This document shows positions 6,880 through 14,803 of a stretch of 50,173 nucleotides of DNA, piece after piece. Position 1 is the first letter of the stretch. Each line of letters starts with the position of its first letter. The stretch spans positions 1-50,173 of the forward strand of contig DATCRI010000032.1 of NCBI GenBank assembly GCA_036569045.1, in the 5' to 3' direction. The notes under the pieces are model-generated. The model had not been told where the DNA came from, made no database searches, and saw nothing but the letters and a program-made list of their open reading frames with translations. A program made the position numbers and the translations under genes. Source of the stretch: Chthoniobacterales bacterium (lineage in GTDB: Bacteria; Verrucomicrobiota; Verrucomicrobiia; Chthoniobacterales; JAATET01).

Positions 6880-8342
6880 GCTGTTTCTACCTCTTCATCA
6901 GATGAGCTTTCCCCCAAACTGAGTATTTGACGCATTTGCTCGACAGTGAAGGCACTCACTTCGACGGCTGGTGGGCGAATGTCATAATACGCTGCGGCAG
7001 CCGAAGGCATCACGAGGTTCAGATAGTGCTCGGCAATTACCGCGGGGCTATTGCCGGATTCCGTGGCAACCTTGGCAATATCACGAGTTAACGCCACTTT
7101 GTAGGAAATAGCGGAATGCCTCAGCCCATTGTTCGGCCAGGGCTTCAACACGATGCCTTTTTCGGACACGTCCCGCAGCAAGGCTTGAAGTTGTGCGCTG
7201 TGTCGGCCTGGTGCTGTTGCCGTAAAACCGGACTTCACCCGTGCGATGTCGAAACGATACCGGAAATCTGTAGGGACGACCGGGCCGGATTTGCGGGCGT
7301 AGGGGAGCAGCCACTCTACCGCATTTTCGGGAATCTCGACCGTGCGGCGCTTTTTCGTTTTCGCGAGCTTGGCACCCACAACAACAACGCGCTCGTCAAG
7401 GTGGACGTCCGACCAGTCCAACCGGAGAAGCTGCCCGGTTTTTTCCCCCGGTTTCTTGTTCGCTCGTTTGATGAGTTCCGATTGCCGGAGGTTGGAAAAT
7501 CCTGCGATCACCGTGCCGGGAATGGTATGCTCGTCGCCGTTGAGGAGGAGAGATTGAACTTCCTTCACGGCCAGTATTTCAATTTCCTCGAACTCCTCCC
7601 CGCTCTCGACGATTTCGATGTCCGTTGCAACGGAGGCGTCACACCATTTGCGAGCGTTGGCGCTGCCGAAGCTCCAAAGCGTGCACAGATCGCGGCGAAA
7701 TGTGTTGCGAGTGCCGGGTTGCTCGAATTGTGAGAGGAAGCTTTCAAGATCTTCCGTTGTGTAGGCGGAAAGCGCCTTGCCCACATTCACCGCCTGCTCG
7801 GGGTCGTCGCTCACAGCGAGCTTCGGGAAAATCTTTTTCAAATCCAAAATCTGTTCACGGGTACGCGTTTCTTCGACAGGGTAGGCAGTCAGCAATCGTC
7901 CGGGGCGATAGGCTAGCCGCTGGCAATAGTCGTCTGACTTTCCAGCCAGCCTCTTCGAGCGTACAAGCTCTGCAATCGCGTCGATGAGGGGGACCGAAGA
8001 GTAAAGACGACGGAAGTGAGCGGTTCCAATTTCCAGCGCGTCAGCAATGGTCTTTCCGTATCCCCGCAACTCGTGGAAATAGCGTTCGTGGAGGTCGAGG
8101 GCAAACTTGATGGCATCTCGCGGTTGCAGGTCGAACGCCGCCAATGCCGGTTCTTCAAAGCTCTTTGTGCCATGCGTGGCAAGGTCCGTACGGAAAGTTT
8201 CCGCCCATTCTTCTGCCTGCTTTTTCGTCGGGAAGAACTGACGTGGGCCAATGCCATTTTTTCGAGCGTCAGCAAGCCAGACTGGCTTGCCGTGGTTGAT
8301 TGTCCTTTTGACCTTCGGCCATGCGTTTTTCGCCTTCGACAT
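6846..8342 (-). CDS. Tyrosine-type recombinase/integrase
   Basis: This 498-residue protein begins with a short basic region (KAKNAWPKVKRTI), followed by an arm/core-binding part and a C-terminal catalytic domain. Catalytic landmarks are the first Arg in AGFSNLRQSEL, a Lys-rich beta hairpin (AKTKKRRTVEIP), the second Arg in NGLRHSAISY, and the nucleophile Tyr in AEHYLNL. Both usual histidines are Asn (the HxxR box reads NGLR, and GNSP replaces GH), a variant I know from integrases of PVC bacteria. ATG 8342 was preferred over 8378 because the sequence from there is basic and integrase-like. The gene starts about 55 bases from the tRNA-Glu fragment, as expected for an integrase beside its attachment site. 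Confidence 0.92.
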   Translation of the reverse strand: MSKAKNAWPKVKRTINHGKPVWLADARKNGIGPRQFFPTKKQAEEWAETFRTDLATHGTKSFEEPALAAFDLQPRDAIKFALDLHERYFHELRGYGKTIADALEIGTAHFRRLYSSVPLIDAIAELVRSKRLAGKSDDYCQRLAYRPGRLLTAYPVEETRTREQILDLKKIFPKLAVSDDPEQAVNVGKALSAYTTEDLESFLSQFEQPGTRNTFRRDLCTLWSFGSANARKWCDASVATDIEIVESGEEFEEIEILAVKEVQSLLLNGDEHTIPGTVIAGFSNLRQSELIKRANKKPGEKTGQLLRLDWSDVHLDERVVVVGAKLAKTKKRRTVEIPENAVEWLLPYARKSGPVVPTDFRYRFDIARVKSGFTATAPGRHSAQLQALLRDVSEKGIVLKPWPNNGLRHSAISYKVALTRDIAKVATESGNSPAVIAEHYLNLVMPSAAAAYYDIRPPAVEVSAFTVEQMRQILSLGESSSDEEVETAWAKRRRKRNR

Positions 8343-8396
8343 GATTCGAATGTTGGCAGCAAATTGGCAGCAAATCAACAGTTACTCTGTTAATCA

Positions 8397-8445
8397 TGGC
8401 CCTCTCAAGGCCGGTGCACGGGTTCGATTCCCGTAGGCGCTGCCA
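8397..8445 (+). other. Orphan 3' half of tRNA-Glu(CTC), likely attachment site
   Basis: The sequence folds as the 3' half of a tRNA: anticodon stem TGGCC/GGCCG around the loop CTCTCAA (anticodon CTC, Glu), variable loop GTGC, T-arm ACGGG-TTCGATT-CCCGT, acceptor strand AGGCGCT, discriminator G and encoded CCA. No matching 5' acceptor (AGCGCCT or a near match) or D-arm exists upstream, so this is not a working tRNA. A fragment of this exact extent beside an integrase is the usual signature of attR. An inverted repeat CCACTC/GAGTGG (8443-8464) follows and may be the old tRNA terminator. Confidence 0.75.
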
Positions 8446-8744
8446 CTCTTCTCTCGGGGAGTGGACTTCCAAAATCTCCGCATTGCCCGTGTGATTTTCG
8501 GATGCGTCATCCGGTGCAATCCCGCACTTTCCCAGATGCTGCCGGTGGGCGCGAGGCCCCGATCGTCACTTTGCTCCATTCCCTGCTGGCGCGCGAAGCC
8601 GGCTGCCGAGTCGAATTGCGGCAGATCCAGCCAAGTCGACGGAGTCATCGCAATCCTGAACGTGTCGTTCGATGAGAACTCCATAGTCACAAAAGCGACC
8701 TCGCGTTGAGAGCCGATGGCACCCCCGAGACGATTGAAAGAGGG
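8446..8744. other. Intergenic stretch with no convincing gene
   Basis: Apart from the short hairpin at its left edge, this stretch between the tRNA-Glu fragment and tRNA-Cys shows no gene I can support. Open frames exist on both strands but run into tRNA sequence or lack a recognisable start and composition. It could hold remnants of an older insertion. Confidence 0.5.
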
Positions 8745-8816
8745 AGGCGGAGACCGGAATCGAACCGGTGGATGGAGCTTTTGCAGAGCTCTGCCTTACC
8801 ACTTGGCTACTCCGCC
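8745..8816 (-). tRNA. tRNA-Cys(GCA)
   Basis: The minus strand reads GGCGGAG at the 5' acceptor, a D-arm TAGCCAAGTGGTAAGGC, an anticodon loop CTGCAAA (GCA), and a T-arm CCGGTTCGAATCCGG closed by CTCCGCC with discriminator U, which is the identity base for Cys. CCA is not encoded. All stems pair. Confidence 0.95.
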
Positions 8817-8858
8817 GTTCCCTTCGGATTCGTGAGAGACTTCCCACGAAACGAGCGG

Positions 8859-9587
8859 CTACCAATACACGACGATCGGCGGGGCGACAATAGTTGTTTC
8901 GTTCCCGGTGAGAATCGTGCCCTCGGATTGATCGATCGCGTCGACGATGTCGTCCTTGAACGTGATGGTGATCTGGCCGATCGGCTTTTTGATGTAGGTC
9001 GTTGCGACGCTGACCACGCCGCCGGGGCCAATGACGTTCGTGCTCTGCGGGATGGTCGCGTATTTGACGTATTCCCAGATCTGCTCGGGTGCCTTGTCCG
9101 AGCTCGCCCGGGCGGTGCGCTTCTGCGGCTTGCCGATGCTTTGCTCGACTTCCGCGGGAGTCATTCCCATGGCGACCTGATTCCTCGCGATAAGATCGGT
9201 GACGACCTTGCGGCGTTCCTCGGCCTTTCGGAGCGCGGTGAGGGTTTCCTCGGCGATGGGCTGGAGATATTTTTTGTCGACCCAGCCGAGCACCTGACCC
9301 TGCTGCGCCTTGCCCCGCACGCGGTAGGCGACATCGGAAACGGCCTGCACCTCGACGATCTGCGGGACGCGCAGCGTGCCGACGTAGCGGGTGCCGGCGA
9401 AGTCGAAATACGCCGGTGCGGGGGCGAGCACCTTCAGCTTCATCGGTTTCTCCTCGAAGTCGGAGAGGTAGATCGCGCCGGCTTCACGAACGATCGGGGT
9501 CGCGCGAAGCGATGAAAATCCCGCGGAGATCACCAGGATGACAAGAAGAGTAGCCCAGGTCGCTCCGGGGGCGGTGGGGAATTTCAT
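8859..9587 (-). CDS. Secreted protein with SmpA/OmlA-like motif
   Basis: This 242-residue protein has a signal-like N-terminus (ATLLVILVISAGFSSLRA), a beta-rich region around residues 40-110 that could be an SH3-like fold (the GQVLGWVDKKYL motif is typical), a charged helix, and then NQVAMGMTPAEVEQSIGKP. Hydrophobic-G-M-T-x-x-E-V-x-x-x-x-G-x-P is the pattern of BamE/SmpA-like domains, in which a small alpha-beta unit binds partner proteins or peptidoglycan-linked targets. The exact family is uncertain. It stands alone, divergent from the gene at 9648. Confidence 0.65.
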   Translation of the reverse strand: MKFPTAPGATWATLLVILVISAGFSSLRATPIVREAGAIYLSDFEEKPMKLKVLAPAPAYFDFAGTRYVGTLRVPQIVEVQAVSDVAYRVRGKAQQGQVLGWVDKKYLQPIAEETLTALRKAEERRKVVTDLIARNQVAMGMTPAEVEQSIGKPQKRTARASSDKAPEQIWEYVKYATIPQSTNVIGPGGVVSVATTYIKKPIGQITITFKDDIVDAIDQSEGTILTGNETTIVAPPIVVYW

Positions 9588-9647
9588 GGACGCAACTTAG
9601 GCGCGGGGTGGTAGGATTTCCAGCATGCCTCATGGGCAGTCTGTATT

Positions 9648-10055
9648 ATGAGCCACGACATTCAGGATTTTGTCACTCGCGGCGGGCAACGGGTGACGCC
9701 GGCCGCCATCGTTCGGCTGGAGCAGGAGTTGCCCCTTGTGCTCGCAAAACTCACGACGGCGGATCCTCCGCAGCAACCGCACCTCCTCGATCAGGCACAG
9801 TTCCTCGTGCGTTTCGTGGAGGATTGCCTGGAGAATCACTATTCGCCCGCGGATCTCGCGGCGCTCACGGAGTCCATCTTTGCGCTGATCTATCTGCACA
9901 AGGGCACGGACATCATTCCCGACGAAATTCCCGAGATCGGCTACGAGGACGATTCGGCAGTGATGCGGGCGGTCCTGCTCGGGCATCGGGCGGAGTTCGC
10001 GCGATTCGCCGGCCACAATGGCATGCCGGTGCCGTTGCCGTCGGTCGAGCCCTAG
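9648..10055 (+). CDS. DUF1232-type (YkvA-like) protein
   Basis: This protein has 135 residues. The region ALIYLHKGTDIIPDEIPEIG, followed by YEDDSAVMRAVL, matches the DUF1232 signature (a short helix, D-x-I-P-D-x-I-P, Gly, then an acidic D-D). Members are small, often membrane-associated, and of unknown function. The N-terminal half is helical and soluble. It is the first of three same-strand genes leading to the FHA-ABC transporter. Confidence 0.6.
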   Translation: MSHDIQDFVTRGGQRVTPAAIVRLEQELPLVLAKLTTADPPQQPHLLDQAQFLVRFVEDCLENHYSPADLAALTESIFALIYLHKGTDIIPDEIPEIGYEDDSAVMRAVLLGHRAEFARFAGHNGMPVPLPSVEP

Positions 10056-10128
10056 GCGCCGCGCAATTTGGGGAGCGATGCATCCGCGCATTGCCAATAC
10101 CGGCTGAAACCTGCGATTTGTGGACCCC

Positions 10129-10791
10129 ATGAAGCGGCTCCTGATTCTCACCGGACTCCTCGCGCTCACCGCCTGCGGCAAAAAGCCTGCCCTGTCGCCG
10201 GCCGTTGCTTCCCCGACTCCTGTCGCGGCCGCGCCGGCCGCGTCGCCGAGCCCGTCCGCACCTCCGCCTGCCGAGGTGGGCGTGGAGACCACGGAGCCCG
10301 TCGAGGCTCCCGCGCAGGTCGATCTCGATCCGAAAGCGGTGGAAAACCAGCGCGTGAAGGAGGAAGTGCTCAAGCGCATCGACCTCATGCCGGACCTCAG
10401 CGCCGATACGAAGGACAAGCTCTACGTGCAGGTCGATCGCGCGCGCGCCATGGGCAAGGTGATCACGATTCCGTTCCCCTCGGGGCGCAAGGCGCTGAAT
10501 GCCTCGGAGATCGCGGCGATCGGTGAGAAGCTCCAGCTTCCGCAGGTGCGCGAGCTCACGGATGATCCGACGGTGATTTTTGTCGTGCTGGGATTCGCCG
10601 ACAAGAAGGGCGATCCGAAGCAGAACCAGGAGATCTCGCTGGCCCGGGCGAATGCCGTGCTCGGCGTGTTGCAGAGCCGCTTCCAGCTCATGAACGTGAT
10701 GCATTCCGTCGGCATGGGGAGCTCGGAAATGTTCGACGCGCAGAATCTCGACAAGAACCGCGTGGTCGAGCTGTGGGCCGTGCTGCCTTGA
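10129..10791 (+). CDS. Lipoprotein with OmpA-like C-terminal region
   Basis: The protein (220 residues from ATG 10129) starts MKRLLILTGLLALTACGKK, a textbook signal peptide with an L-T-A-C lipobox. A Pro/Ala/Ser-rich stretch of about 40 residues acts as a linker. The C-terminal part (VIFVVLGFADKKGDPKQNQE, SLARANAVLGVL) resembles an OmpA-type peptidoglycan-binding domain, with G-x-A-D-x-x-G and S-x-x-R-A. It overlaps the next gene, an FHA-ABC transporter, so the two are probably co-expressed. The domain call is moderate because the family is divergent here. Confidence 0.7.
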   Translation: MKRLLILTGLLALTACGKKPALSPAVASPTPVAAAPAASPSPSAPPPAEVGVETTEPVEAPAQVDLDPKAVENQRVKEEVLKRIDLMPDLSADTKDKLYVQVDRARAMGKVITIPFPSGRKALNASEIAAIGEKLQLPQVRELTDDPTVIFVVLGFADKKGDPKQNQEISLARANAVLGVLQSRFQLMNVMHSVGMGSSEMFDAQNLDKNRVVELWAVLP

Positions 10792-12695
10792 GCGAGGCGG
10801 GCGAGTCCGTCGCGGGGCCCGGGCCGGTTGCGCTGCGCGATGGTCTTGTTTTCGGACGTTCGGCCGAAGCGGACATTGTGCTTTCCGATCCATCGGTTTC
10901 CCGTCGGCACCTGGCATTGCGCGCGCTGCGCGATGGCTGGTGCGTCGAGGATCTCGGCAGCAAGAGCGGCAGCTATCTCAATGGCCGCCTCTTCCAGCGC
11001 GAACCGCTCGCTTACGGCGACATCATCGGGCTGGGGCCATTTGCGTTTCGCTTCGACGGCTGCCGGCTCGTGCCCGCGCAGGACGGGGCGGGAGCCGCCG
11101 TTCGGGCGATCGGTCTGACGAAGAACGCCGGGGCGACGCGCGTGCTCGATGGCATTTCGCTCGCGATCGAGCCCGGGCAGTTCGTTGGCGTGATCGGCCC
11201 GAGCGGCGCGGGAAAATCCACGCTGCTCGATGCGCTTTGCGCGCTGCGTCCGGCCGACGCGGGCGCCGTCTTCATCGATGGCCGCAGCCTCTACGAGAAT
11301 ACCGGCCTGCTGCGTGACGAGTTCGGCTACGTGCCGCAGGACGACATCGTGCCGCTCGATCTCTCGGTCGAGACGGCGCTCGGCTACAGCGCGCGGTTGC
11401 GTCTGCCGAAGGGAACGCCGTCTGCGGAACGGCGCCGGCTCGTGGCGCAGACGATCGAGGCGCTCGGCCTCTCGGGGCGGGCGGGCACGCGGGTCGGCCA
11501 GCTTTCCGGGGGGCAGCGCAAGCGCGTGAGCGTGGCGGCGGAATTGCTGAGCCGGCCGCGGCTTCTGTTTCTCGATGAACCGACGTCGGGACTCGATCCG
11601 GCGGCGGAATTCGCGCTGATGGAGCTCCTGCGAAGGCTGGCGGCGAACGGCTGCACGATCGTCTGCACGACGCATGTGATGGAAAATGCCTACCTGATGG
11701 ATCGGCTCGCGATCCTCCACGCCGGCCGGCTGGCCTTCTACGGAACGCCGGAGGAGGCGCGGGCGCATTTCGGAGTCGAGCGGCTCACGCAGATTCACGA
11801 GCGCCTCGGCGAGGGGGCGGCGGATTGGGTCGCGCCCTTCGTCGAGAAGCCGCCGCCCGCGCGCCTGGCGCAGATGGCGAAGGCGTCGCGGAGACCGCCG
11901 GCGCTGCCGATCCTGCTGCGGCGCGAGTGGGCGATCCTGTGCGCGGATTGGAAGAACCTCGGTCTGGTGCTCGGGCAGCCGATGCTGATCGCCGTGCTGG
12001 TGACGTGGGTGAGTCGCGATGCCTCGCTCATCCTGTTCTTCGCGTATATCGCGACGCTGTGGTTCGGCTGCGGCAATGCGGCCCAGGAAATCGTGAAGGA
12101 GCTGCCGATGTTTCGCCGGGAGCGTTTGATCGGGCTTGGCCGGAATGCCTACCTGCTCGCGAAATACGTGTCGATCGCCCGGGTGACCGTCGCGCAGAGC
12201 CTGCTGGCGTATGGCGTGATGCAGGCTTGCACGGGAGGAATCGGCGGTTCGGTGGGCTGGCAGATCGGGGGATTGATTGCGACGAGCTTCGCGGCGGTGG
12301 GTATTGGTCTGGCGATCTCGGCGCTGGCGCGATCCGTCCTGCAGGCGGTGATGATCGTGCCGCTCGTGCTGATCCCGCAGATTCTCTTCTCCGGCTTCTC
12401 GCCGCCGGCGGGCGACATGAAGGTCGGGCCGTATGCGGTGTCGCGTGTGATGCCGAGCGCCGCGGTGCAGAGCGTGATGGACGTAAGCCTGTTCTGGGAT
12501 CGAAAGATCGCGGGCGCGTTGCGGGTGGACTACCCGTCGGCGTTCTCGAATCTCAATCGCGACCGCTCGCTGCGAAACGGGCAGGTGTTTCGCGCAGGAG
12601 CGGCGGCATGGCAGGGCCTGGCGACGCTGCTGGCGTGGTCGCTGGGAACCTACGGCATTGCCTGGGCCTCGCTGCGGAAACGCGAGCGCGGCTGA
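10773..12695 (+). CDS. FHA domain-fused ABC-2 type exporter (ABCG-like half-transporter)
   Basis: This 640-residue protein has three parts. Residues 20-95 are an FHA domain (FGRSAEADIVLSDPSVSRRH, then LGSKSGSYLNG), which binds phosphothreonine. Residues 110-330 are an ATPase with Walker A GPSGAGKST, signature LSGGQRKR, Walker B LLFLDEPTSGLDP and the H-loop THV. Residues 385-635 are an ABC-2 membrane domain with about six hydrophobic helices. The order ATPase-membrane matches White/ABCG exporters. The start is GTG 10773, inside the previous gene; TTG 10788 is an alternative. The substrate is unknown; the FHA domain suggests control by Ser/Thr phosphorylation. It ends three bases from a convergent FHA-cyclase. 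Confidence 0.9.
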   Translation: MGRAALSEAGESVAGPGPVALRDGLVFGRSAEADIVLSDPSVSRRHLALRALRDGWCVEDLGSKSGSYLNGRLFQREPLAYGDIIGLGPFAFRFDGCRLVPAQDGAGAAVRAIGLTKNAGATRVLDGISLAIEPGQFVGVIGPSGAGKSTLLDALCALRPADAGAVFIDGRSLYENTGLLRDEFGYVPQDDIVPLDLSVETALGYSARLRLPKGTPSAERRRLVAQTIEALGLSGRAGTRVGQLSGGQRKRVSVAAELLSRPRLLFLDEPTSGLDPAAEFALMELLRRLAANGCTIVCTTHVMENAYLMDRLAILHAGRLAFYGTPEEARAHFGVERLTQIHERLGEGAADWVAPFVEKPPPARLAQMAKASRRPPALPILLRREWAILCADWKNLGLVLGQPMLIAVLVTWVSRDASLILFFAYIATLWFGCGNAAQEIVKELPMFRRERLIGLGRNAYLLAKYVSIARVTVAQSLLAYGVMQACTGGIGGSVGWQIGGLIATSFAAVGIGLAISALARSVLQAVMIVPLVLIPQILFSGFSPPAGDMKVGPYAVSRVMPSAAVQSVMDVSLFWDRKIAGALRVDYPSAFSNLNRDRSLRNGQVFRAGAAAWQGLATLLAWSLGTYGIAWASLRKRERG

Positions 12696-12698
12696 CGG

Positions 12699-13610
12699 CT
12701 ACCTGAGGCCGTAGAGCCGCACGTGCTCCTTCTTGCCCTTGAGCTCGTGCGTGCCAAGGTCGAGGTAACTCTCGGCGGGCTCGGCGAGCTGCGCGAGGAA
12801 GTCGTTCGAGAGCACGAGGGCCTGACCGAGCGGCTTCATGATGCCTTCGATGCGGAAGGCGGTATTCACGGCATCGCCGATGATCGTGGCGTCGCGCTGC
12901 GCAACGAGGCCGATGTTTCCGCAGGTGACCGTGCCATGGTGCAAGGCGACGGCGATGCGGAAGGGCGGCGCGCCATCCAGCGGCCAGCGCATGCCGTCGG
13001 CGAGTTCGAGAAGTTTGCGTCCGACGGAGAGGGCGGCGCGGGTGTCTTCGCCGGGTTCACCGGTGCACACCCAGTAGGCGAGGATGGCGTCGCCGATGAA
13101 CTTGTCGATGGTGCCATTGCTTTGCTGCACAAGGTTCCCGGCGGTGCGGAACCATTCGCCAAGCGTGCGGGCGAGGGTCTCCTCGGGCAGTTGCTCGCTC
13201 ATCGTCGAGAAGCCGCGGAGGTCGCACACCATGATGGCGACGTCGCAGGCCTCCTCCATGCCGGTGTCGGTGCCGACGAGGGTGACGTCGTAGCCGCTGT
13301 CGTGCGCGGCGTCCTCGATCTGCTCGAAATGCAGTTCGTTCGTCGTGATACGAATGACGGAGCCGTGCCGGAGCGTGATCGGTGTGATGACGCGGCGTCC
13401 GTCGACGAACGTGCCGTTCCGGCTGCCGAGATCCATGATCTGATACTCGTAGGCGTTGTGGCAGCGGATGATGGCGTGCTGGCGGGAAACGTGGGGGCTG
13501 AAGTGCAGCGAGACGGTGTTGTCCCGGCTGCGGCCGATGGTCGCGGTATTCGCGATCTCGACTTCGAAGGGCTCGCCGCCCGGCGGATGGATTTTCAACT
13601 TCGCACGCAT
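12699..13610 (-). CDS. FHA domain plus class III adenylate/guanylate cyclase
   Basis: This 303-residue protein carries an N-terminal FHA domain (IGRSRDN, SPHVSRQHAII, LGSRNGTFVDG; residues 20-90) and a C-terminal class III nucleotide cyclase domain. Metal-binding Asp occurs in VAIMVCDLRGFS and in DKFIGDAILAYW, and the Asn/Arg pair in GDAVNTAFRIEG, so it looks catalytically competent; cAMP is the likelier product. ATG 13610 was chosen because the longer frame upstream is low in complexity and overlaps the divergent gene. FHA-cyclase fusions are a known architecture in large-genome bacteria. It converges with the FHA-ABC transporter, which suggests both respond to one kinase; that is inference. 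Confidence 0.9.
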   Translation of the reverse strand: MRAKLKIHPPGGEPFEVEIANTATIGRSRDNTVSLHFSPHVSRQHAIIRCHNAYEYQIMDLGSRNGTFVDGRRVITPITLRHGSVIRITTNELHFEQIEDAAHDSGYDVTLVGTDTGMEEACDVAIMVCDLRGFSTMSEQLPEETLARTLGEWFRTAGNLVQQSNGTIDKFIGDAILAYWVCTGEPGEDTRAALSVGRKLLELADGMRWPLDGAPPFRIAVALHHGTVTCGNIGLVAQRDATIIGDAVNTAFRIEGIMKPLGQALVLSNDFLAQLAEPAESYLDLGTHELKGKKEHVRLYGLR

Positions 13611-13708
13611 GGGAACGACAGGTTTACCACGAAGAGCAGCGATGGGGGCAGGAAGAAAACTCGCGGCTGCGCGCTTGCGGCGCGGTGGCGCGGAGCTACG
13701 ATTTTGAA

Positions 13709-14209
13709 ATGATTCGCCCGTTCCTCCTCGCCGCTGTCCTCCTGGGTTCCGCCTCGATTCTCCGCGCCGAAGACGCCCCGGCGGCGCTGGCCGGGACACC
13801 TCCGGTCGTGCAGGCCGCGAGCAAGGATGAGGTGATGGCGCTGGCCGGCAAGGTGGCGACGGTGATGGGCAAGATCACGCGCGTGGGCAGCACGACCGCG
13901 GGAGGCATCACGTTCCTGAATTTTGCGGGACCGGCGAATGGCTTCGTGGCTGTCGTCTACAAGTCGAACTACGCCGGGTTCCCCGACGGCTTCGACAAAT
14001 ACAAGGGCCAGACCGTGCGCGTGACCGGCAAGGTCGTTATCTACAAGGAGACGACGCCGCAGATCGTCCTCAGGGAGGCGAAGGAACTCGAGGTCGTCGC
14101 AGCTGCGGAGGCCGCGCCTTCGCCGGAAGCTTCGGCGACCCCTGAAGCCCCGGCGAAACCGGAAGCTTCGGCCACGCCGATGGGCGGCCTCATCAGCCCG
14201 GTGAATTAA
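13709..14209 (+). CDS. Secreted OB-fold-like protein
   Basis: The protein (166 residues from ATG 13709) begins with a signal peptide (MIRPFLLAAVLLGSASILRA). Residues 45-130 form a beta pattern, VATVMGKITRVGST, then FLNFAG, FVAVVYKSN, GQTVRVTGKVVIYK, TPQIVLREA, which matches small OB-fold nucleic-acid-binding domains seen in exported proteins. The last 35 residues are an Ala/Pro/Glu repeat ending in GGLISPVN. It runs divergent from the cyclase gene and overlaps the convergent riboflavin synthase by four bases. Confidence 0.65.
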   Translation: MIRPFLLAAVLLGSASILRAEDAPAALAGTPPVVQAASKDEVMALAGKVATVMGKITRVGSTTAGGITFLNFAGPANGFVAVVYKSNYAGFPDGFDKYKGQTVRVTGKVVIYKETTPQIVLREAKELEVVAAAEAAPSPEASATPEAPAKPEASATPMGGLISPVN

Positions 14210-14799
14210 GCGCGCGCGGCGAGCAGGCGCTCGGCGTATTTTGCGAGCAGGTCGAACTCGAGATTCACCTGCTCGCCCGGCAACAAATCTCCGAGATTCG
14301 TTTCCGCGCGCGTGTGCGGAATGATCCAGATGGAGAAGCGATCTTCCGAGAGATTTCCGACCGTGAGCGACACGCCGTTCACGGCGATGGAGCCCTTGAC
14401 CACGAGGTAGCGGGCGAAGGCGGGCCGCAGCTCGAAGGTGAGGCCGAGGTCCGGCCCGGAGGTGTCGACGTCGAGCACGGCAGCGGTGCAATCGACATGT
14501 CCCTGCACGAAGTGGCCGCCGAGACGGGCATTGGCGGCGAGGGCGCGTTCGAGATTGACCCGGGAATCTGGCGCGAGGCGGCCGAGGTTGGTCGCCCGCA
14601 GGGTCTCGGCGAGCAGGTCGAAGCGCAGGGTGTCTCCGAGAATTTCCGCGACGGTCAGGCAGCAGCCGTTCGTGGCGATGCTTTCGCCGAGCACGGCCTG
14701 CGCGGCGAGCGCGGGAGTTTCAATGAAGAGTTGGCCGCCTGCGGGCGTGTTCTCAAAGTTGCGGAGGTATCCGGTGGTTTCGACGAGGCCGGTGAACAT
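14206..14799 (-). CDS. ribE: Riboflavin synthase alpha chain
   Basis: This 197-residue enzyme dismutates two 6,7-dimethyl-8-ribityllumazines into riboflavin and the pyrimidinedione. It shows the family start MFTGLVE, and the two homologous barrels are visible: first half NGCCLTV and GHFVQGHVD, second half IAVNGVSLTV and a C-terminal NLEFDLLAKYAERLL. Length is normal. The gene lies just upstream of the antiporter gene with four bases between, so the two share a transcript. No other riboflavin gene is nearby. Confidence 0.95.
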   Translation of the reverse strand: MFTGLVETTGYLRNFENTPAGGQLFIETPALAAQAVLGESIATNGCCLTVAEILGDTLRFDLLAETLRATNLGRLAPDSRVNLERALAANARLGGHFVQGHVDCTAAVLDVDTSGPDLGLTFELRPAFARYLVVKGSIAVNGVSLTVGNLSEDRFSIWIIPHTRAETNLGDLLPGEQVNLEFDLLAKYAERLLAARA

Positions 14800-14803
14800 G
14801 GGG

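Larger units (their letters stand above)
1..8445. mobile_element. Right part of a putative integrative element in tRNA-Glu
   Basis: The stretch ends at an orphan 3' half of a tRNA-Glu gene (8397-8445) directly beside a tyrosine integrase that reads away from it. When an element inserts into a tRNA 3' end it restores the tRNA at one end and leaves a displaced 3' fragment at the other. Here the fragment is on the plus strand, so the element should lie to its left, with the intact tRNA-Glu beyond position 1. The content fits: the first gene is visibly AT-richer than the chromosome further right, and most genes are short and unrecognised. The left boundary is not in the window, so the extent is inferred. 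Confidence 0.6.

Noticed and set aside
8394-8690. Minus-strand frame of 98 residues next to tRNA-Cys
   Set aside because: Its C-terminus (GNRTRAPALRGP) is the antisense translation of the tRNA-Glu fragment, a common false gene.
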